63,404 bases of DNA from Methanobacterium sp. UBA279 (GCA_002502855.1 DAQK01000001.1:6047-69450), one strand, 5' to 3'. Shown: positions 1 to 8,790, numbered from the stretch's first letter. A program made the numbers and translations. The notes: a model not told the origin generated them from the letters alone.

Positions 1-42
1 AAATTGATCACAAATCTCAAATGATCAAAAATTGATCACAAA
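1..42. repeat. TGATCA-containing direct and inverted repeats at the window edge
   Basis: The 14-mer AAATTGATCACAAA occurs at 1-14 and again at 29-42, and TGATCAA at 22-28 forms an inverted repeat with TTGATCA at 4-10. Another TGATCA lies at 295-300, just before the nucleotidyltransferase gene. The rest of 43-303 is AT-rich and I see no gene or RNA in it. The repeats could be operator sites or the end of a repeat array that continues outside the window. Confidence 0.4.
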
Positions 43-303
43 ATCGCTAAAATAGATAAACTAGACTCTCATTTGATTGATTATATGTATTGCAGATGAA
101 ATATTAAAATTACCCTAGATTATTAGAGGCTATGTAATCTAAAATTATTCTTTTCATTTGAATCTACAGACCTATTGTTTTCTCATTTAATGTTGTTTAT
201 CAATCCAAGTTAGAAAAAATAGTGTAGAATCTTGGGTTAGATTGGTTTTTTTTTATTCCAATTAATTAATAAGGTTTCTAGATCAAAATATACATGATCA
301 AAA

Positions 304-606
304 ATGGATAGGAGAAAAATTGCTTTAGAATTTTCGAAATCTCTGGATCATCCTAATATTGAAAAGATAATTTTATATGGTTCTGTGGCCCGTGGAGAGG
401 ATGATATAGATTCTGATGTAGACATTTTAATAGTATCCAATAAAAAATCTGAGATTAAAGATATCATAATGAAGAGAATAGGTGATATCTTATTAGATGA
501 AGATATCTATATTTCAGTTAAGGTAATCACACCCTCAGATTATGAAAATTTAATAAATACTCATTTTATCTCGACTATAGAAAAAGAAGGTGTGGTTATT
601 GGATGA
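304..606 (+). CDS. Minimal nucleotidyltransferase (MNT), antitoxin-like
   Basis: This 100-residue protein is a stand-alone minimal nucleotidyltransferase domain. The family signature is visible as G26-S27 followed by D38-x-D40, the pair that binds the metal-nucleotide. In the MNT/HEPN family such proteins are antitoxins that modify or mask a HEPN ribonuclease. The next gene, overlapping by a few bases, is the 5' part of a HEPN gene, which fits this pairing, but that partner is truncated, so the MNT may now be orphaned. There is no strong Shine-Dalgarno site; the start lies directly after ATGATCAAAA. Confident for the fold, less so for the present role. Confidence 0.85.
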   Translation: MDRRKIALEFSKSLDHPNIEKIILYGSVARGEDDIDSDVDILIVSNKKSEIKDIIMKRIGDILLDEDIYISVKVITPSDYENLINTHFISTIEKEGVVIG

Positions 607-783
607 GAAAGAGATTTTAATCCAGAATGCACACGAAAAACTTGAAGCTGCTAAATATCTATATAGAAAAGGTTTCTATGGTGACGCAGTTAGCAGGGCC
701 TATTATTCTATGTTTTTTGCAGCAAAAACGTTGTTATCAATTAGAAATATTTATCCAAAAACTCACAGAGGCTTAGTTTCCCA
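599..783 (+). pseudogene. 5' fragment of a HEPN-domain gene
   Basis: The reading frame encodes about 62 residues typical of a HEPN N-terminal half (a helix with AAKYLYRKG, then SRAYYSMFFAAKTLL, then KTHRGLVSQ). After about position 780 the sequence abruptly becomes an acyl-CoA-ligase gene, and a stop appears at 794-796. The C-terminal half, which normally carries the R-x4-6-H ribonuclease motif, is missing, so the product cannot be an active HEPN nuclease. TTG at 599 is preferred because AAGGTG lies about 7 bases upstream and the start overlaps the end of the MNT gene; GTG at 590 is an alternative. Confidence 0.8.
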
Positions 784-1645
784 ATCTGGTCCCTAAATTC
801 GATGCCGAGATCTTCGCGGGCCAGTTCGCCAAGCACAAGCCCCAGTACATAGCAGGGGGTTCCCATCCTGTACGAGGCACTTCTTAGAAACAAGAAGATG
901 AAGAAAGCAGATTTAAGCAGTCTCAAGGGCGTCTTTGCCGGGGGAGATTCGGTGCCCATTGAATTGAAGATGCAGTTCGATGAGTTCATCTCAAAGAGGG
1001 GTGGGAAGGTAACCATGCAGGAGGGATACGGCCTAACTGAAACAGTGACCGTCAGCTGTCTCATCCCCAACAAGAACGATAAAATAAGCAGCATGGGAGT
1101 TCCATTACCGGATATGCTCTACAAGATCGTTGATCCAGATACTGAAGAGGACCTGCCCCCTGGTGAAGAAGGGGAAATCTGCATTGCCGGACCCACAGTG
1201 ATGCTGGAATACTACAACAACCCAGAAGAAACAGAGAATGTGTTAAAAGTCCATAGCGACGGGTTTAAATGGGTTCATACTGGTGATTTGGGTTATATGG
1301 ATGGGGATGGATTCTTTTACTTCAAGGGCAGGATTAAACGGATGATTAAAAGCAGCGGCTACTCAGTCTTCCCCACCCAGATCGAGAATATAATAAATAT
1401 GCACAGAGCTGTCAGCTTATCCTGCGTGATAGGCACCCCTGATAAATACCAGATAGAGAAGATCAAAGCATTCATAGTTACTGAAGGAAGGCCATAAAAA
1501 TACAGAGAAGATAAAAACTGAGATCATGGACTTATGCAACGAATACCTGGCGAAATGGAGTGTCCCCCGGGAAATAGAGATCAGGGAAGAATTACCCACT
1601 ACTCTCATTGGTAAGGTGGACTGGTTGAAGCTTAAAGATGAATGA
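784..1645 (+). pseudogene. AMP-dependent acyl-CoA synthetase/ligase remnant
   Basis: This is the 3' half of an ANL-superfamily adenylating enzyme. Visible core motifs are MQEGYGLTET (substrate/AMP site), HTGDLGYMDGDGFFYFKGR (hinge region) and, near the end, LPTTLIGKVDW with the conserved catalytic-lysine context. The 5' half is lost: the frame begins abruptly at the junction with the HEPN fragment. Two further lesions are seen. An extra base in the G5 run around 852-856 separates AKHKPQYIAG from PILYEALLRN, and a frame break at about 1493-1500 separates VTEGRP from NTEKIKTEIMD. Substrate cannot be told. It is not functional as it stands. Confidence 0.85.
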
Positions 1646-1670
1646 GCTGAATTATAAAATAGGGGATCTG

Positions 1671-1841
1671 CTAACGTTTTCTCTCCCAATCAAAGCAGAG
1701 GTCCTTTTTCGTGTTGGTCCGGAAAACCTTACCACATCCTTTACAATACACCGTGACCAGGAGTGATTCCGGCCTTTTAACTGCCGAGTCTTCGCACTGG
1801 CATCTGATGTTGATGCTTATTGGTTTTTTCTTTTTGGACAT
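1671..1841 (-). CDS. Small four-cysteine (zinc-finger-like) protein
   Basis: A 56-residue basic protein begins MSKKKKPISINIRCQC and ends with WERKR. It holds two close cysteine pairs, CQC near residue 15 and CKGC near residue 38, plus a further cysteine (KDLC), which suggests a small metal-binding fold. ATG at 1841 has no strong ribosome site. It lies between the ligase remnant and the hepT gene on the same strand as hepT. No family recognised; coding is supported by a sensible composition and an unbroken frame only. Confidence 0.5.
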   Translation of the reverse strand: MSKKKKPISINIRCQCEDSAVKRPESLLVTVYCKGCGKVFRTNTKKDLCFDWERKR

Positions 1842-1878
1842 ATCGTATTATATTCATATAAAAGAGGCTTAAGTTATC

Positions 1879-2307
1879 TCAACTTTGTTTGCTTAAAAAT
1901 CTGGTATAGCTGGCAAGGAATTCTTCTACATCATTTATATCTTCTTTTATTATACTATATATTAGTTCGTCGTCCACTTCCCAGTATATATGTACCAGTC
2001 GGTTTCTGAATTTAGCCATTTCCATCAGTCTCTTAGAAAGTTCTTCCTCGATTACATTGGCTTCGGCCAGCACTTTGAATGTCTCCGCATAGCTTTCCGG
2101 AACCCTCATTTTGTTTTGGGTTATCAGATGGTTGGAGAGGTCTATAACTGCTTCTATTGAAACCACTAGATAATATTTGGCACTGGCAATCAAATGATGA
2201 TTCTCGAGAAATTCTTCCTTAGATAACTCTGAAATCTCCCGTAATCCATTTAATGCAGTTAATAGTTCAGAAGATAGTTTGGTTACTCGATTTTCATCAA
2301 ACTTCAA
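1879..2307 (-). CDS. hepT: HepT-like HEPN ribonuclease toxin (DUF86)
   Basis: A 142-residue DUF86/HepT-family protein. The catalytic signature R-x4-H-x-Y is intact as R101, H106 and Y108 in RNRLVHIYW. In characterised type VII toxin-antitoxin systems this motif cuts RNA, and the tyrosine is adenylylated by the partner MntA to silence the toxin. The gene overlaps mntA by 11 bases, a tight translationally coupled arrangement. Both follow a CARF-domain regulator gene on the same strand. Family assignment is secure; actual toxicity is inferred. Confidence 0.9.
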   Translation of the reverse strand: MKFDENRVTKLSSELLTALNGLREISELSKEEFLENHHLIASAKYYLVVSIEAVIDLSNHLITQNKMRVPESYAETFKVLAEANVIEEELSKRLMEMAKFRNRLVHIYWEVDDELIYSIIKEDINDVEEFLASYTRFLSKQS

Positions 2308-2728
2308 GTCCGAGAACCTCCTTCATGTACCTCTTGCGGTAAAAGTTAAAGTCTAAGTATTCTCTGATGCTTAGAGACGCGAAATCACACCTTAGATTTT
2401 CATTTCTACTTAAAATAAGTTTTCCATCCTTAATAACATTGTATCTGAAGGATAATGGGGAATAATTTAATATTCTAATGTCTATGGGGAGTTTTATTTT
2501 CTCCTCCAGTTCTCTTTCCAGTTTAAGTTCCAGTTTCAGTGCCTCTTTTTTGTTGAGGGTGGTTTGAACGTAAATGGCCAGATCAATATCCCTGAATGAT
2601 CCTTCTAGAAATGATCCATGCAAATATGCAAAAATAATAGAATTTTCATCCTTTAAATTATCAATAATTTTTCCCAGGATTTTTTCTTTCTCAGAATCCG
2701 ATATTTTATGTTTTTTAAGGCTCTGCAT
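2297..2728 (-). CDS. mntA: MntA-like nucleotidyltransferase antitoxin
   Basis: A 143-residue minimal nucleotidyltransferase. The motif YLHGSFLEGSFRDIDLAIY gives G38-S39 and D47-x-D49, the metal/ATP site of MNT proteins. In the MntA-HepT family this enzyme transfers AMP to the toxin's R-x4-H-x-Y tyrosine and neutralises it. Its start lies 10 bases after the stop of the CARF regulator, and its 3' end overlaps hepT by 11 bases, so the three probably share one transcript. Confidence 0.9.
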   Translation of the reverse strand: MQSLKKHKISDSEKEKILGKIIDNLKDENSIIFAYLHGSFLEGSFRDIDLAIYVQTTLNKKEALKLELKLERELEEKIKLPIDIRILNYSPLSFRYNVIKDGKLILSRNENLRCDFASLSIREYLDFNFYRKRYMKEVLGLEV

Positions 2729-2738
2729 ATTAACACAC

Positions 2739-3332
2739 TTAAATAATAGCCAGCTTCCCAGCCGAGGTTATCTCCAGCCGGTTTTGATGGATAAGGCCCA
2801 TATTCCTCAGTTCACGTATGTGGTTGTAGGTCATTCCCCTGCTGATCCCCACCTTTACCGACAGGTTCTTAACACTCATTTCTCCTTCCTGCAGCTCTTC
2901 CAGGATGAATCGTTTGGTGGGTGATATTCCGAAGTTCAGGATGGGCAGGTCGATTATTTCATTGTCCTCCTCTGTTACGTAGACTATCCTCTCTACTTCT
3001 TCATGGCGGGCGTAGCAGCCAAATAATGCCCCCAGTGCCTGTGTTTTGCGGCCTCCACTGACGTTTATAATTATCTTCCTTCCCTGGGCTGCCTCTTTTT
3101 CTATGGCTTCGGTGGTGTCCTGGGCTATCTGCACCACGTCATAGATGCTGGTTATGTGCGCTTCTACTTCGATGACCGCACCTACGGTTTCCTTGAGCAT
3201 CCGCTCGGCTTCTAATTTTTCCTTGGGAGCATCCTCCTCCCGTAGTAGAATGAGTTTTTTAGGGGTGAAATGGGTTATGCAGGCCATCACCGGGGCTAAA
3301 GAATAGATGGTTGATATTAGGGTGTTCTCCAT
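2739..3332 (-). CDS. CARF-domain winged-helix transcription regulator (Csa3-like)
   Basis: A 197-residue protein with an N-terminal Rossmann-like CARF domain (about 1-135) and a C-terminal winged helix (about 138-197). The ligand-loop motif NVSGGRK (90-96) followed by small residues is typical of Csa3-type CARF proteins, which sense cyclic oligoadenylates or related ligands in type III CRISPR settings. No cas genes or repeats are seen in this window. It is instead first in an apparent operon with MntA and HepT. A 12-bp palindrome sits between its TATA-like box and its start, which suggests autoregulation. The ligand is unknown; CRISPR linkage elsewhere on the chromosome cannot be excluded. 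Confidence 0.8.
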   Translation of the reverse strand: MENTLISTIYSLAPVMACITHFTPKKLILLREEDAPKEKLEAERMLKETVGAVIEVEAHITSIYDVVQIAQDTTEAIEKEAAQGRKIIINVSGGRKTQALGALFGCYARHEEVERIVYVTEEDNEIIDLPILNFGISPTKRFILEELQEGEMSVKNLSVKVGISRGMTYNHIRELRNMGLIHQNRLEITSAGKLAII

Positions 3333-3358
3333 AAGTGATCACTTTCCTATATTAAACA
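3333..3358 (-). promoter_or_regulatory. Promoter and perfect palindrome before the CARF-MntA-HepT operon
   Basis: Reading the minus strand, a TATA-like stretch (TTTAATATAGG, about 3348-3358) is followed at 3344-3333 by the perfect 12-bp palindrome AAGTGATCACTT, and the ATG follows directly at 3332. The palindrome covers the likely transcription start, the usual place for a repressor site. That the CARF protein binds it is inference. Confidence 0.55.
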
Positions 3359-3622
3359 TATTTCTGTGCAGATAATGCATAATTTTTTATTGCTTTTAAT
3401 TCTTCTGTTCCCACCTTATATAATTTTGTTAGCATATTTCTGCTGGTTAACATGATTTTAGTTGAATTTTAGTTTTATTCTATCAAATTATATTCGTAAT
3501 CATATAAATTATAACTATTACATCATTACTAGATGTTGTATATGAAAAACATATACATTTATATACTAGTGTGCATAATATATAATTTTATCCTGACATG
3601 GAAAATATAAATTGGAGGTGTA

Positions 3623-3940
3623 TTGGATTTGGAAGTAGAGAGATCCAGAATCCTGGAAGTTGTACTGGGTGTTCTGGGAGGAGTATTTGGACTTTTAGGA
3701 GGAGTCTTTGCACTGATATTTTCGGCTTTTGAGTCCTCAATATTTGGATTGGGAGTAAGCGCGGTACTGGCATCCATAGTGGGCCTGGTTGGCGCGGTTT
3801 ACGTAACTCAAAATCCCAAAATCGGAGGAATAATCTTAATAATCAGTGCCATATGGCTTTTAATCAGCATTTCCGCATTCGGTGTGATAGGAGCAGCGCT
3901 CCTGGGAATTGCTGGTTTAGCTGCTTTGATAAGAAAATAG
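3623..3940 (+). CDS. Small DUF4064-like membrane protein
   Basis: This 105-residue protein starts at TTG 3623 behind a good Shine-Dalgarno site (GGAGGTG). It has a short charged N-terminus (DLEVERSR) and then three to four glycine-rich hydrophobic segments, ending in IRK. The pattern (GVLGGVFGLLGGVFAL, a middle pair, then a C-terminal helix) resembles DUF4064-type membrane proteins. The next gene, a lipoprotein, starts 15 bases after the stop, so they are likely co-transcribed. Function unknown. Confidence 0.75.
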   Translation: MDLEVERSRILEVVLGVLGGVFGLLGGVFALIFSAFESSIFGLGVSAVLASIVGLVGAVYVTQNPKIGGIILIISAIWLLISISAFGVIGAALLGIAGLAALIRK

Positions 3941-3955
3941 CAGGAGGGAAAAATT

Positions 3956-4381
3956 ATGAAGAATGGTATAACAATAGTTGCAGTGTTTTTACTGGTAGTT
4001 GGTATTGTAGCTATCAGTGGGTGCACCAGCCCGGCTCAAGAAACATTGCTTGATGAGATTGATGTGTCTACACTTCCATCTAACTCTGCACTAGGTGGAC
4101 AAGGAATAATAGTAGATATCCCAGACAATGCTACTTCAGTACGGGTGACCTATAATTTAACTGCAAAATCAGATTATGGAATGGGATCAAACGGTAATAT
4201 AGGTGTTTCATCTGAAAATGTAGACCCTAACAGTGGACAAAGCCCTATAGGTTTAAACAATGAGTACTTAGAAGCTGGTGCTGGTAAAACCATAACTGGT
4301 GAAAAGAATTTCACTGCCAACGGTGCATTCTATTACAGCGGTAACTTTGCTTCAGGGACCATAAAGGTTTATGTAAGTTAA
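3956..4381 (+). CDS. Predicted lipoprotein
   Basis: A 141-residue secreted protein. The N-terminus has a lysine, a hydrophobic stretch and a lipobox AISGC with the lipidation cysteine at residue 23. The mature part is rich in Asn, Ser, Thr and Gly, as usual for extracellular archaeal proteins, and ends in a beta-rich segment. Start ATG 3956 has GGAGGGAAAAA upstream. It probably forms a two-gene unit with the preceding membrane protein. Function unknown. Confidence 0.8.
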   Translation: MKNGITIVAVFLLVVGIVAISGCTSPAQETLLDEIDVSTLPSNSALGGQGIIVDIPDNATSVRVTYNLTAKSDYGMGSNGNIGVSSENVDPNSGQSPIGLNNEYLEAGAGKTITGEKNFTANGAFYYSGNFASGTIKVYVS

Positions 4382-4406
4382 GATTTTTTTTCTTTTTTCT
4401 TTTTTA
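4382..4406 (+). terminator. Oligo-T transcription terminator
   Basis: Directly after the lipoprotein stop there are three T-runs (T8, T6, T5) separated by single C or CT. Stretches of this kind end archaeal transcripts. No hairpin is needed or seen. Confidence 0.6.
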
Positions 4407-4419
4407 GAAGGGCTGATTA

Positions 4420-4773
4420 GTGAAAAAAATTGTTTTAGTAGTAGATAATGTTATCATCGCCATGGTGATCAAGAAAAACCTGGAAAGTAATGGATATCTG
4501 GTCCCGTTTATCACCAACACCCTCAAGGAGATGTTAGAGGTGGACTATGAGATGGATCTGGTGATAATTGATATGGACTTCATCTCCATGGACCAGATCG
4601 AGGAGGTTCAAATTCCCATCATATTCCTCACCAGCCAGAGTGAGTGCGAGATTGGCCAGGATGAAATATCCACCCTGCAGGTTACCTATGATTTCCTGTG
4701 TAAACCCTTCACAGAAGAAGAATTACTGGAGAAAACTAACCATATCCTGCAAGTTAAAACTAATAATTCATAG
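4420..4773 (+). CDS. Stand-alone response-regulator receiver domain
   Basis: A 117-residue CheY-like receiver with no output domain. D9 lies in VVDN, the likely phosphoacceptor is D51 in VIIDMD, T71 follows the fourth strand (IIFLTS) and the invariant lysine-proline is K95-P96 in CKPF. The usual acidic pair at the N-terminus is reduced to one Asp. Start is GTG 4420. The next gene begins 14 bases downstream. No histidine kinase is visible nearby, so its partner must lie elsewhere. Confidence 0.85.
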   Translation: MKKIVLVVDNVIIAMVIKKNLESNGYLVPFITNTLKEMLEVDYEMDLVIIDMDFISMDQIEEVQIPIIFLTSQSECEIGQDEISTLQVTYDFLCKPFTEEELLEKTNHILQVKTNNS

Positions 4774-4787
4774 AAGGACTGAATATT

Positions 4788-5711
4788 ATGGATAAAGTAA
4801 TGGAAGAATATATATCAAACCTGGATTTAGGCCCAGTAACAGAATTTGGCGACATGGCGGTGATACCCATCTTCTCCCCAATAACTGGACCAAACTACAT
4901 GACCCTGAGGGAGGCCATGGAAAAGGACCTTCTACTCATCACCGAAGTAGATGAGGAAGGTAGTGTGGGTGAATTACTGGTGAAGAACCTGGCAGATATA
5001 CCCGTTCTCCTCTTGGACGGGGAGGAGATCATAGGAGCCAAGCAAAACAGGGTATTGAACACCACCATACTGGTAGGTCCTGGGGAAGAAATTCCAATCC
5101 CAGTAAGCTGCACCGAACAGGGCAGGTGGGCTTATAAATCAAGAAGGTTCAGTGACTCTGACGATGTAGCTGCAAACCGGGTGAGAAGAAGCAAATCAGC
5201 ATCTGTAAAGGATTCACTTCGGCGTGAAGGCCAGTTCCGATCAGACCAGAGGGAAGTATGGAACGAGATATACTGCTTGTCCGTGGATGCTGAAGTTCAC
5301 AGCAGTACCCAGGCCATGAAAGATGTCTATACATCCCGGGAAAAAGATCTATCAAAGTATACAGATGCATTCCCCTACATGGAAAAACAGAAGGATGTCT
5401 TGATACTTATAAATGGTGAAATAGCAGGCTTAGAAGTGTTATCATCAGAGAAAGCATATAAATTACTCCATGATAAGCTGATTAGAAGCTATGCACTGGA
5501 TGCTTTGTTATCTCCTGAAAAGGAGAAAGATGGAAAAGATGCTATCCAGGAAGCTAAGGAGTTCATGGATAAAACGAAAAAGACAGAGGAAAGCAGGCAT
5601 AAATCAGTGGGGCACGGCTACGACCACCGGTACACTGGAGATAAACTGGTCGGGTCATCACTAACTGTTAAGGATAAGGTTATACACAGTGTGTTCTTTA
5701 ATCTGGCCTAG
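4788..5711 (+). CDS. ARPP-1 (DUF6569) family protein
   Basis: A 307-residue protein whose central block (LLDGEEIIGAKQNRVLNTTI, then a strand with PIPVSCTEQGRW) is characteristic of the ARPP-1 domain family. This domain is found beside ADP-ribosyl-processing and phosphatase genes in other organisms, but its biochemistry is not settled. The C-terminus is charged and helical. ATG 4788 follows GAAGGACTG. It lies just after the receiver gene and may be co-transcribed. No signal peptide or membrane segment. Confidence 0.75.
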   Translation: MDKVMEEYISNLDLGPVTEFGDMAVIPIFSPITGPNYMTLREAMEKDLLLITEVDEEGSVGELLVKNLADIPVLLLDGEEIIGAKQNRVLNTTILVGPGEEIPIPVSCTEQGRWAYKSRRFSDSDDVAANRVRRSKSASVKDSLRREGQFRSDQREVWNEIYCLSVDAEVHSSTQAMKDVYTSREKDLSKYTDAFPYMEKQKDVLILINGEIAGLEVLSSEKAYKLLHDKLIRSYALDALLSPEKEKDGKDAIQEAKEFMDKTKKTEESRHKSVGHGYDHRYTGDKLVGSSLTVKDKVIHSVFFNLA

Positions 5712-5712
5712 T

Positions 5713-5958
5713 TTAACCCCAGTACGCACTTGGAGCGAACGATAAAATCAGGGTGATAATAAGAAGCAAAATAACTATTATCACAATACTAAGCAGTAAA
5801 ACCCTTTTAGAATCTTTTTCAGTGGTCTGGCAACTTGTATCTGGATTTGATATGTCAAGGCAAGCTTCTACCTCATCTAATAATGAGGCTCCACATTTCT
5901 GGCAAACTTGGGTGTTTTCAGGGTTTGATTCTCCACAAATTAGGACATTTGGTTTCAC
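5713..5958 (-). CDS. Zinc-ribbon-like membrane-anchored protein
   Basis: An 81-residue protein with an N-terminal half-ribbon (C8, then CQKCGASLL) and one C-terminal transmembrane helix of about 25 residues (VLLLSIVIIVILLLIITLIL). Typical proteins of this kind have two CxxC pairs; here the first pair has only one cysteine (VLICGESN), so metal binding may be weak. Function unknown. It is convergent with the ARPP-1 gene, with stops one base apart. Confidence 0.6.
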   Translation of the reverse strand: MKPNVLICGESNPENTQVCQKCGASLLDEVEACLDISNPDTSCQTTEKDSKRVLLLSIVIIVILLLIITLILSFAPSAYWG

Positions 5959-6082
5959 TCAATTAAACACCGATTATATTACTGTTGATTCTCAAATTTA
6001 ATACTTCCCGTAAACCCACAGTTAGATAAAGTCTTTAAGTTTGAAGCTTAGAATCAATATTATACAATGTAGGGGGATATCC

Positions 6083-6763
6083 TTGTTAACTCGAAGGCAT
6101 TTACAAATTACAATAATTATCATGGTGCTAATCCTATCCACGCTTCCTTCTGCCGTGGCCTGGACATGGAAAACCCACGCTGATATAGCGGAGGCCGTAT
6201 ACTGGGGACTGCCACCAGATGTCCAGAAGAATTTAAACCTGGAGATCATGAAAAACGCATCCAATGAACCCGACGAAGTATTCAAGGACTTTAGACACCA
6301 CAGTTACCCGAACAGCTACCAGAAAGCTAAGTCCTGGCTGGACAAGGGTAAAATTGCCTACAACCGGGGAGACTATGATGAGGCAAGCTTCGACTATGGT
6401 GTGGCCACCCATTACATCTCAGACTCCTTCGCCGCCCCGCATTGTGTAAGTAAAGAGGATTCCTCGGACCATTCCCGCTATGAAAACCGGGCCAAGAAAC
6501 TGGTACCAGTCGCCACCTACAATAACAGTTTAGATCTAAACACCAGGATGCAGAACGGTTACCACCAGGGCAGTGAAAGCTGGACCCGCTGGTTAGAAAC
6601 AGGTGACACTAGTATCATTCAAACCAACCTTAACGATGGAGTTTCAGCTTCACTGGTAGCTGTAAATGAGAGTATAAATGGTGAAGCATCCCCAGATCTA
6701 TGGACTCAAATCATGGACTTCGTCTGGAATTACGTGTTTGTAAGTCCAGAAGCGACTGGTTGA
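6083..6763 (+). CDS. Secreted zinc-dependent phospholipase C/S1-P1 nuclease-like protein
   Basis: A 226-residue protein with an N-terminal signal peptide (basic LTRRH, hydrophobic core, LPSAVAW). The mature part begins WTWKTH, which matches the metal-binding N-terminus of this family, and contains HH and then HYISDSFAAPH, the conserved helix with zinc ligands. The family hydrolyses phosphodiesters in lipids or nucleic acids. I chose TTG 6083 because AGGGGGAT lies directly upstream and the start gives a standard signal peptide; ATG 6041 in the same frame would put a longer, odd N-terminus in front. Confidence 0.75.
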   Translation: MLTRRHLQITIIIMVLILSTLPSAVAWTWKTHADIAEAVYWGLPPDVQKNLNLEIMKNASNEPDEVFKDFRHHSYPNSYQKAKSWLDKGKIAYNRGDYDEASFDYGVATHYISDSFAAPHCVSKEDSSDHSRYENRAKKLVPVATYNNSLDLNTRMQNGYHQGSESWTRWLETGDTSIIQTNLNDGVSASLVAVNESINGEASPDLWTQIMDFVWNYVFVSPEATG

Positions 6764-6766
6764 CAG

Positions 6767-7221
6767 GTAAAAGAAACTGGTTAACACTAAAGGAAATTCG
6801 GTACTATTAAAACGAGGAAAGATAAAAGTGGTACTCCCAAGGAGTAGTGGTAGAGTAAAAACAAGTTTTAGGGGGGTAAGAGTTGAAATCTACCATAGAA
6901 TCCCTGGGAGAGTTTCGTCGAAGTGGTCCAATACTTCGTGAATTTTTGTGGGGAATATTATCTATACACCAGGTATTATAAATACTTTACCTTTTTTGGT
7001 GGAATTTGGATATGAAAGTGTGTTACACAGATAATCAATATTGTTTAATTTATGGAAGCTTAGTTGATGGATTGAACTTATCGTTGTTACGGGTAAGTGA
7101 AATAACTTCGTTATATTCTGGTATATGGAAGTGGAAAATTATCATTTCCTTATATATGATTTAAAACAGCAACGTTCCTTCCAACATTAGTTTTTGGTGA
7201 CTGTTATATTAAGGAAAACCA
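6767..7221. other. Gene-poor interval with one possible small ORF
   Basis: No clear gene is present. A 32-codon plus-strand frame at 6883-6981 starts with TTG behind a very strong ribosome site (AGGGGGGTAAGAG) and encodes MKSTIESLGEFRRSG and on; it could be a small protein or a gene remnant. The rest is AT-rich and shows no convincing RNA gene. Confidence 0.3.
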
Positions 7222-8790
7222 TTAAACACCCTTATCTTCAGCATGATACTGTTCATGCAGCTTCTTTTCCTCTTCCTTTTTAGGGAATTTGAAGTAGATG
7301 ATGGCCGCACCAATAAGGATGGTGATAATCCCTGCAATATGGGCCCAGTCAGTTCCAGCCAGGAAAGATGACTTGGCCGCTTCTATGATCTGAGTTTGAT
7401 ACTGGGGATGGGCCTGGGCTATGTCCGCGGCGCTGCTGAAGGATTTTAGGAGGGTGACCACCACGTCACTGGAGATCTGCTGCTGATCGCTCGTGGGAAG
7501 GCCGGTGATGAGTTTATCGAATGCCCGGGAATATCCAGCGGTAAGGAGCACACCGAATATGGATGTCATGATGGCTCCACCAAAGTCCCGCTGGAGATCC
7601 GCAGTTCCCGATGCCATTCCTTCTCGTTCCACAACCACACTACTAGTGAGTGAATTAGAGGCAGGGGTACCTGCAATTCCAACACCCGTACCGATTAGTG
7701 CGTAAGCTAGTCCCACTATCCAGTAGGGTATGCCCTCTTTCCACAGGAACAGCATGGTTAGGAATCCCAACAGACAGAATAAGAAACCTAAAAGCAGGGG
7801 GTGAATCTGGAACCGTATCTCTCAACCAATCGGGCGGAAAATGGAGCTGCAAAGACCATGAAGACCGCGCTGGGTAATATGGCAATCCCCGCGTTCAGTG
7901 TGGAGTAGCTTAGAACGTTCTGCAGAAACTGCTGTCCGATATACATGGCCCCCATCAACGATCCAAATACTATGGTACCGGCACAGGCAGCCACCAGGAA
8001 GGTTGGTCGTCTGGCAATCCCCAGATCGTAGAGCGGGTTTTTCGCCCGACGCTGGCGGATGATGAAGAATACTCCGGTAACTACTGCTATTATCACCAGT
8101 AGCGCTGTTATGGTGATGGTACTGTGTATTGGTGCGAAGTTAATGGCCAGGATCAATCCACCGAGGAAGATCAATGAAAGGAACCCGCCTAAGTTATCCA
8201 CTGGTTTTTCTGTTTCGTTGATATTGGAGGGGATGAACTTGTAGATCATGATGAGAGCCACCACTGCCAGGGGCAGGGTAACCATGAAAACAGAACCCCA
8301 GTCCCTGAATAACAATAAAAATCCGGAGATCATAGGTCCCATGGCTGCTATTGCGGCTCCGATACCGGACCATAAAGCGATAGCCCTGGTCCTCTCCTTG
8401 CCGGACCAGATGGCTGCTATTAGTGCCAGGGTAGTGGGGAATGCCATTCCCGCAGCGAGGCCGCCGAAGATACGGGCGGCTATGAGGATTTCAATAGACG
8501 GTGCAAAACCGGCCAGTAGAGATGATGGTATGGCCAGGAAGGTCCCTATAAAAAGCATCATCTTACGGCCGTGGCGATCCCCCTATAGCACCGAACCATA
8601 ACGCAGCCAGGCCCAGGGAGAATCCCACCGCTACCAGGTTTATGAGCACCTGTGATGCGTCGAAGGCCTGGCCTATTGATGGTAGGGCTACGTTGGCCAC
8701 TGAAAGGTTTAGGTTGGCCACCGCCGCTCCCATGATGAGCGTTGCCAGGACCATCATCCCGGGACCAGTATCATCAGATGCGTTTTTCAT
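7222..8790 (-). pseudogene. DHA2/EmrB-type MFS drug exporter, broken by two frameshifts
   Basis: Three successive frames form one 14-TM multidrug exporter. The first carries helix 1 and NLSVANVALPSIGQAF. The second begins in the conserved loop (G-D-R-x-G-R-K when the frame is corrected) and covers helices 3 to 10. The third covers the last helices and a charged tail. Frame break one is an extra base in the C5 run (plus strand) at 8579-8583; break two is at the G5 run around 7797-7801, where a base is missing. No other damage is seen. Either a recently dead gene or two sequencing errors; as given, no full-length transporter is made. Confidence 0.85.
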
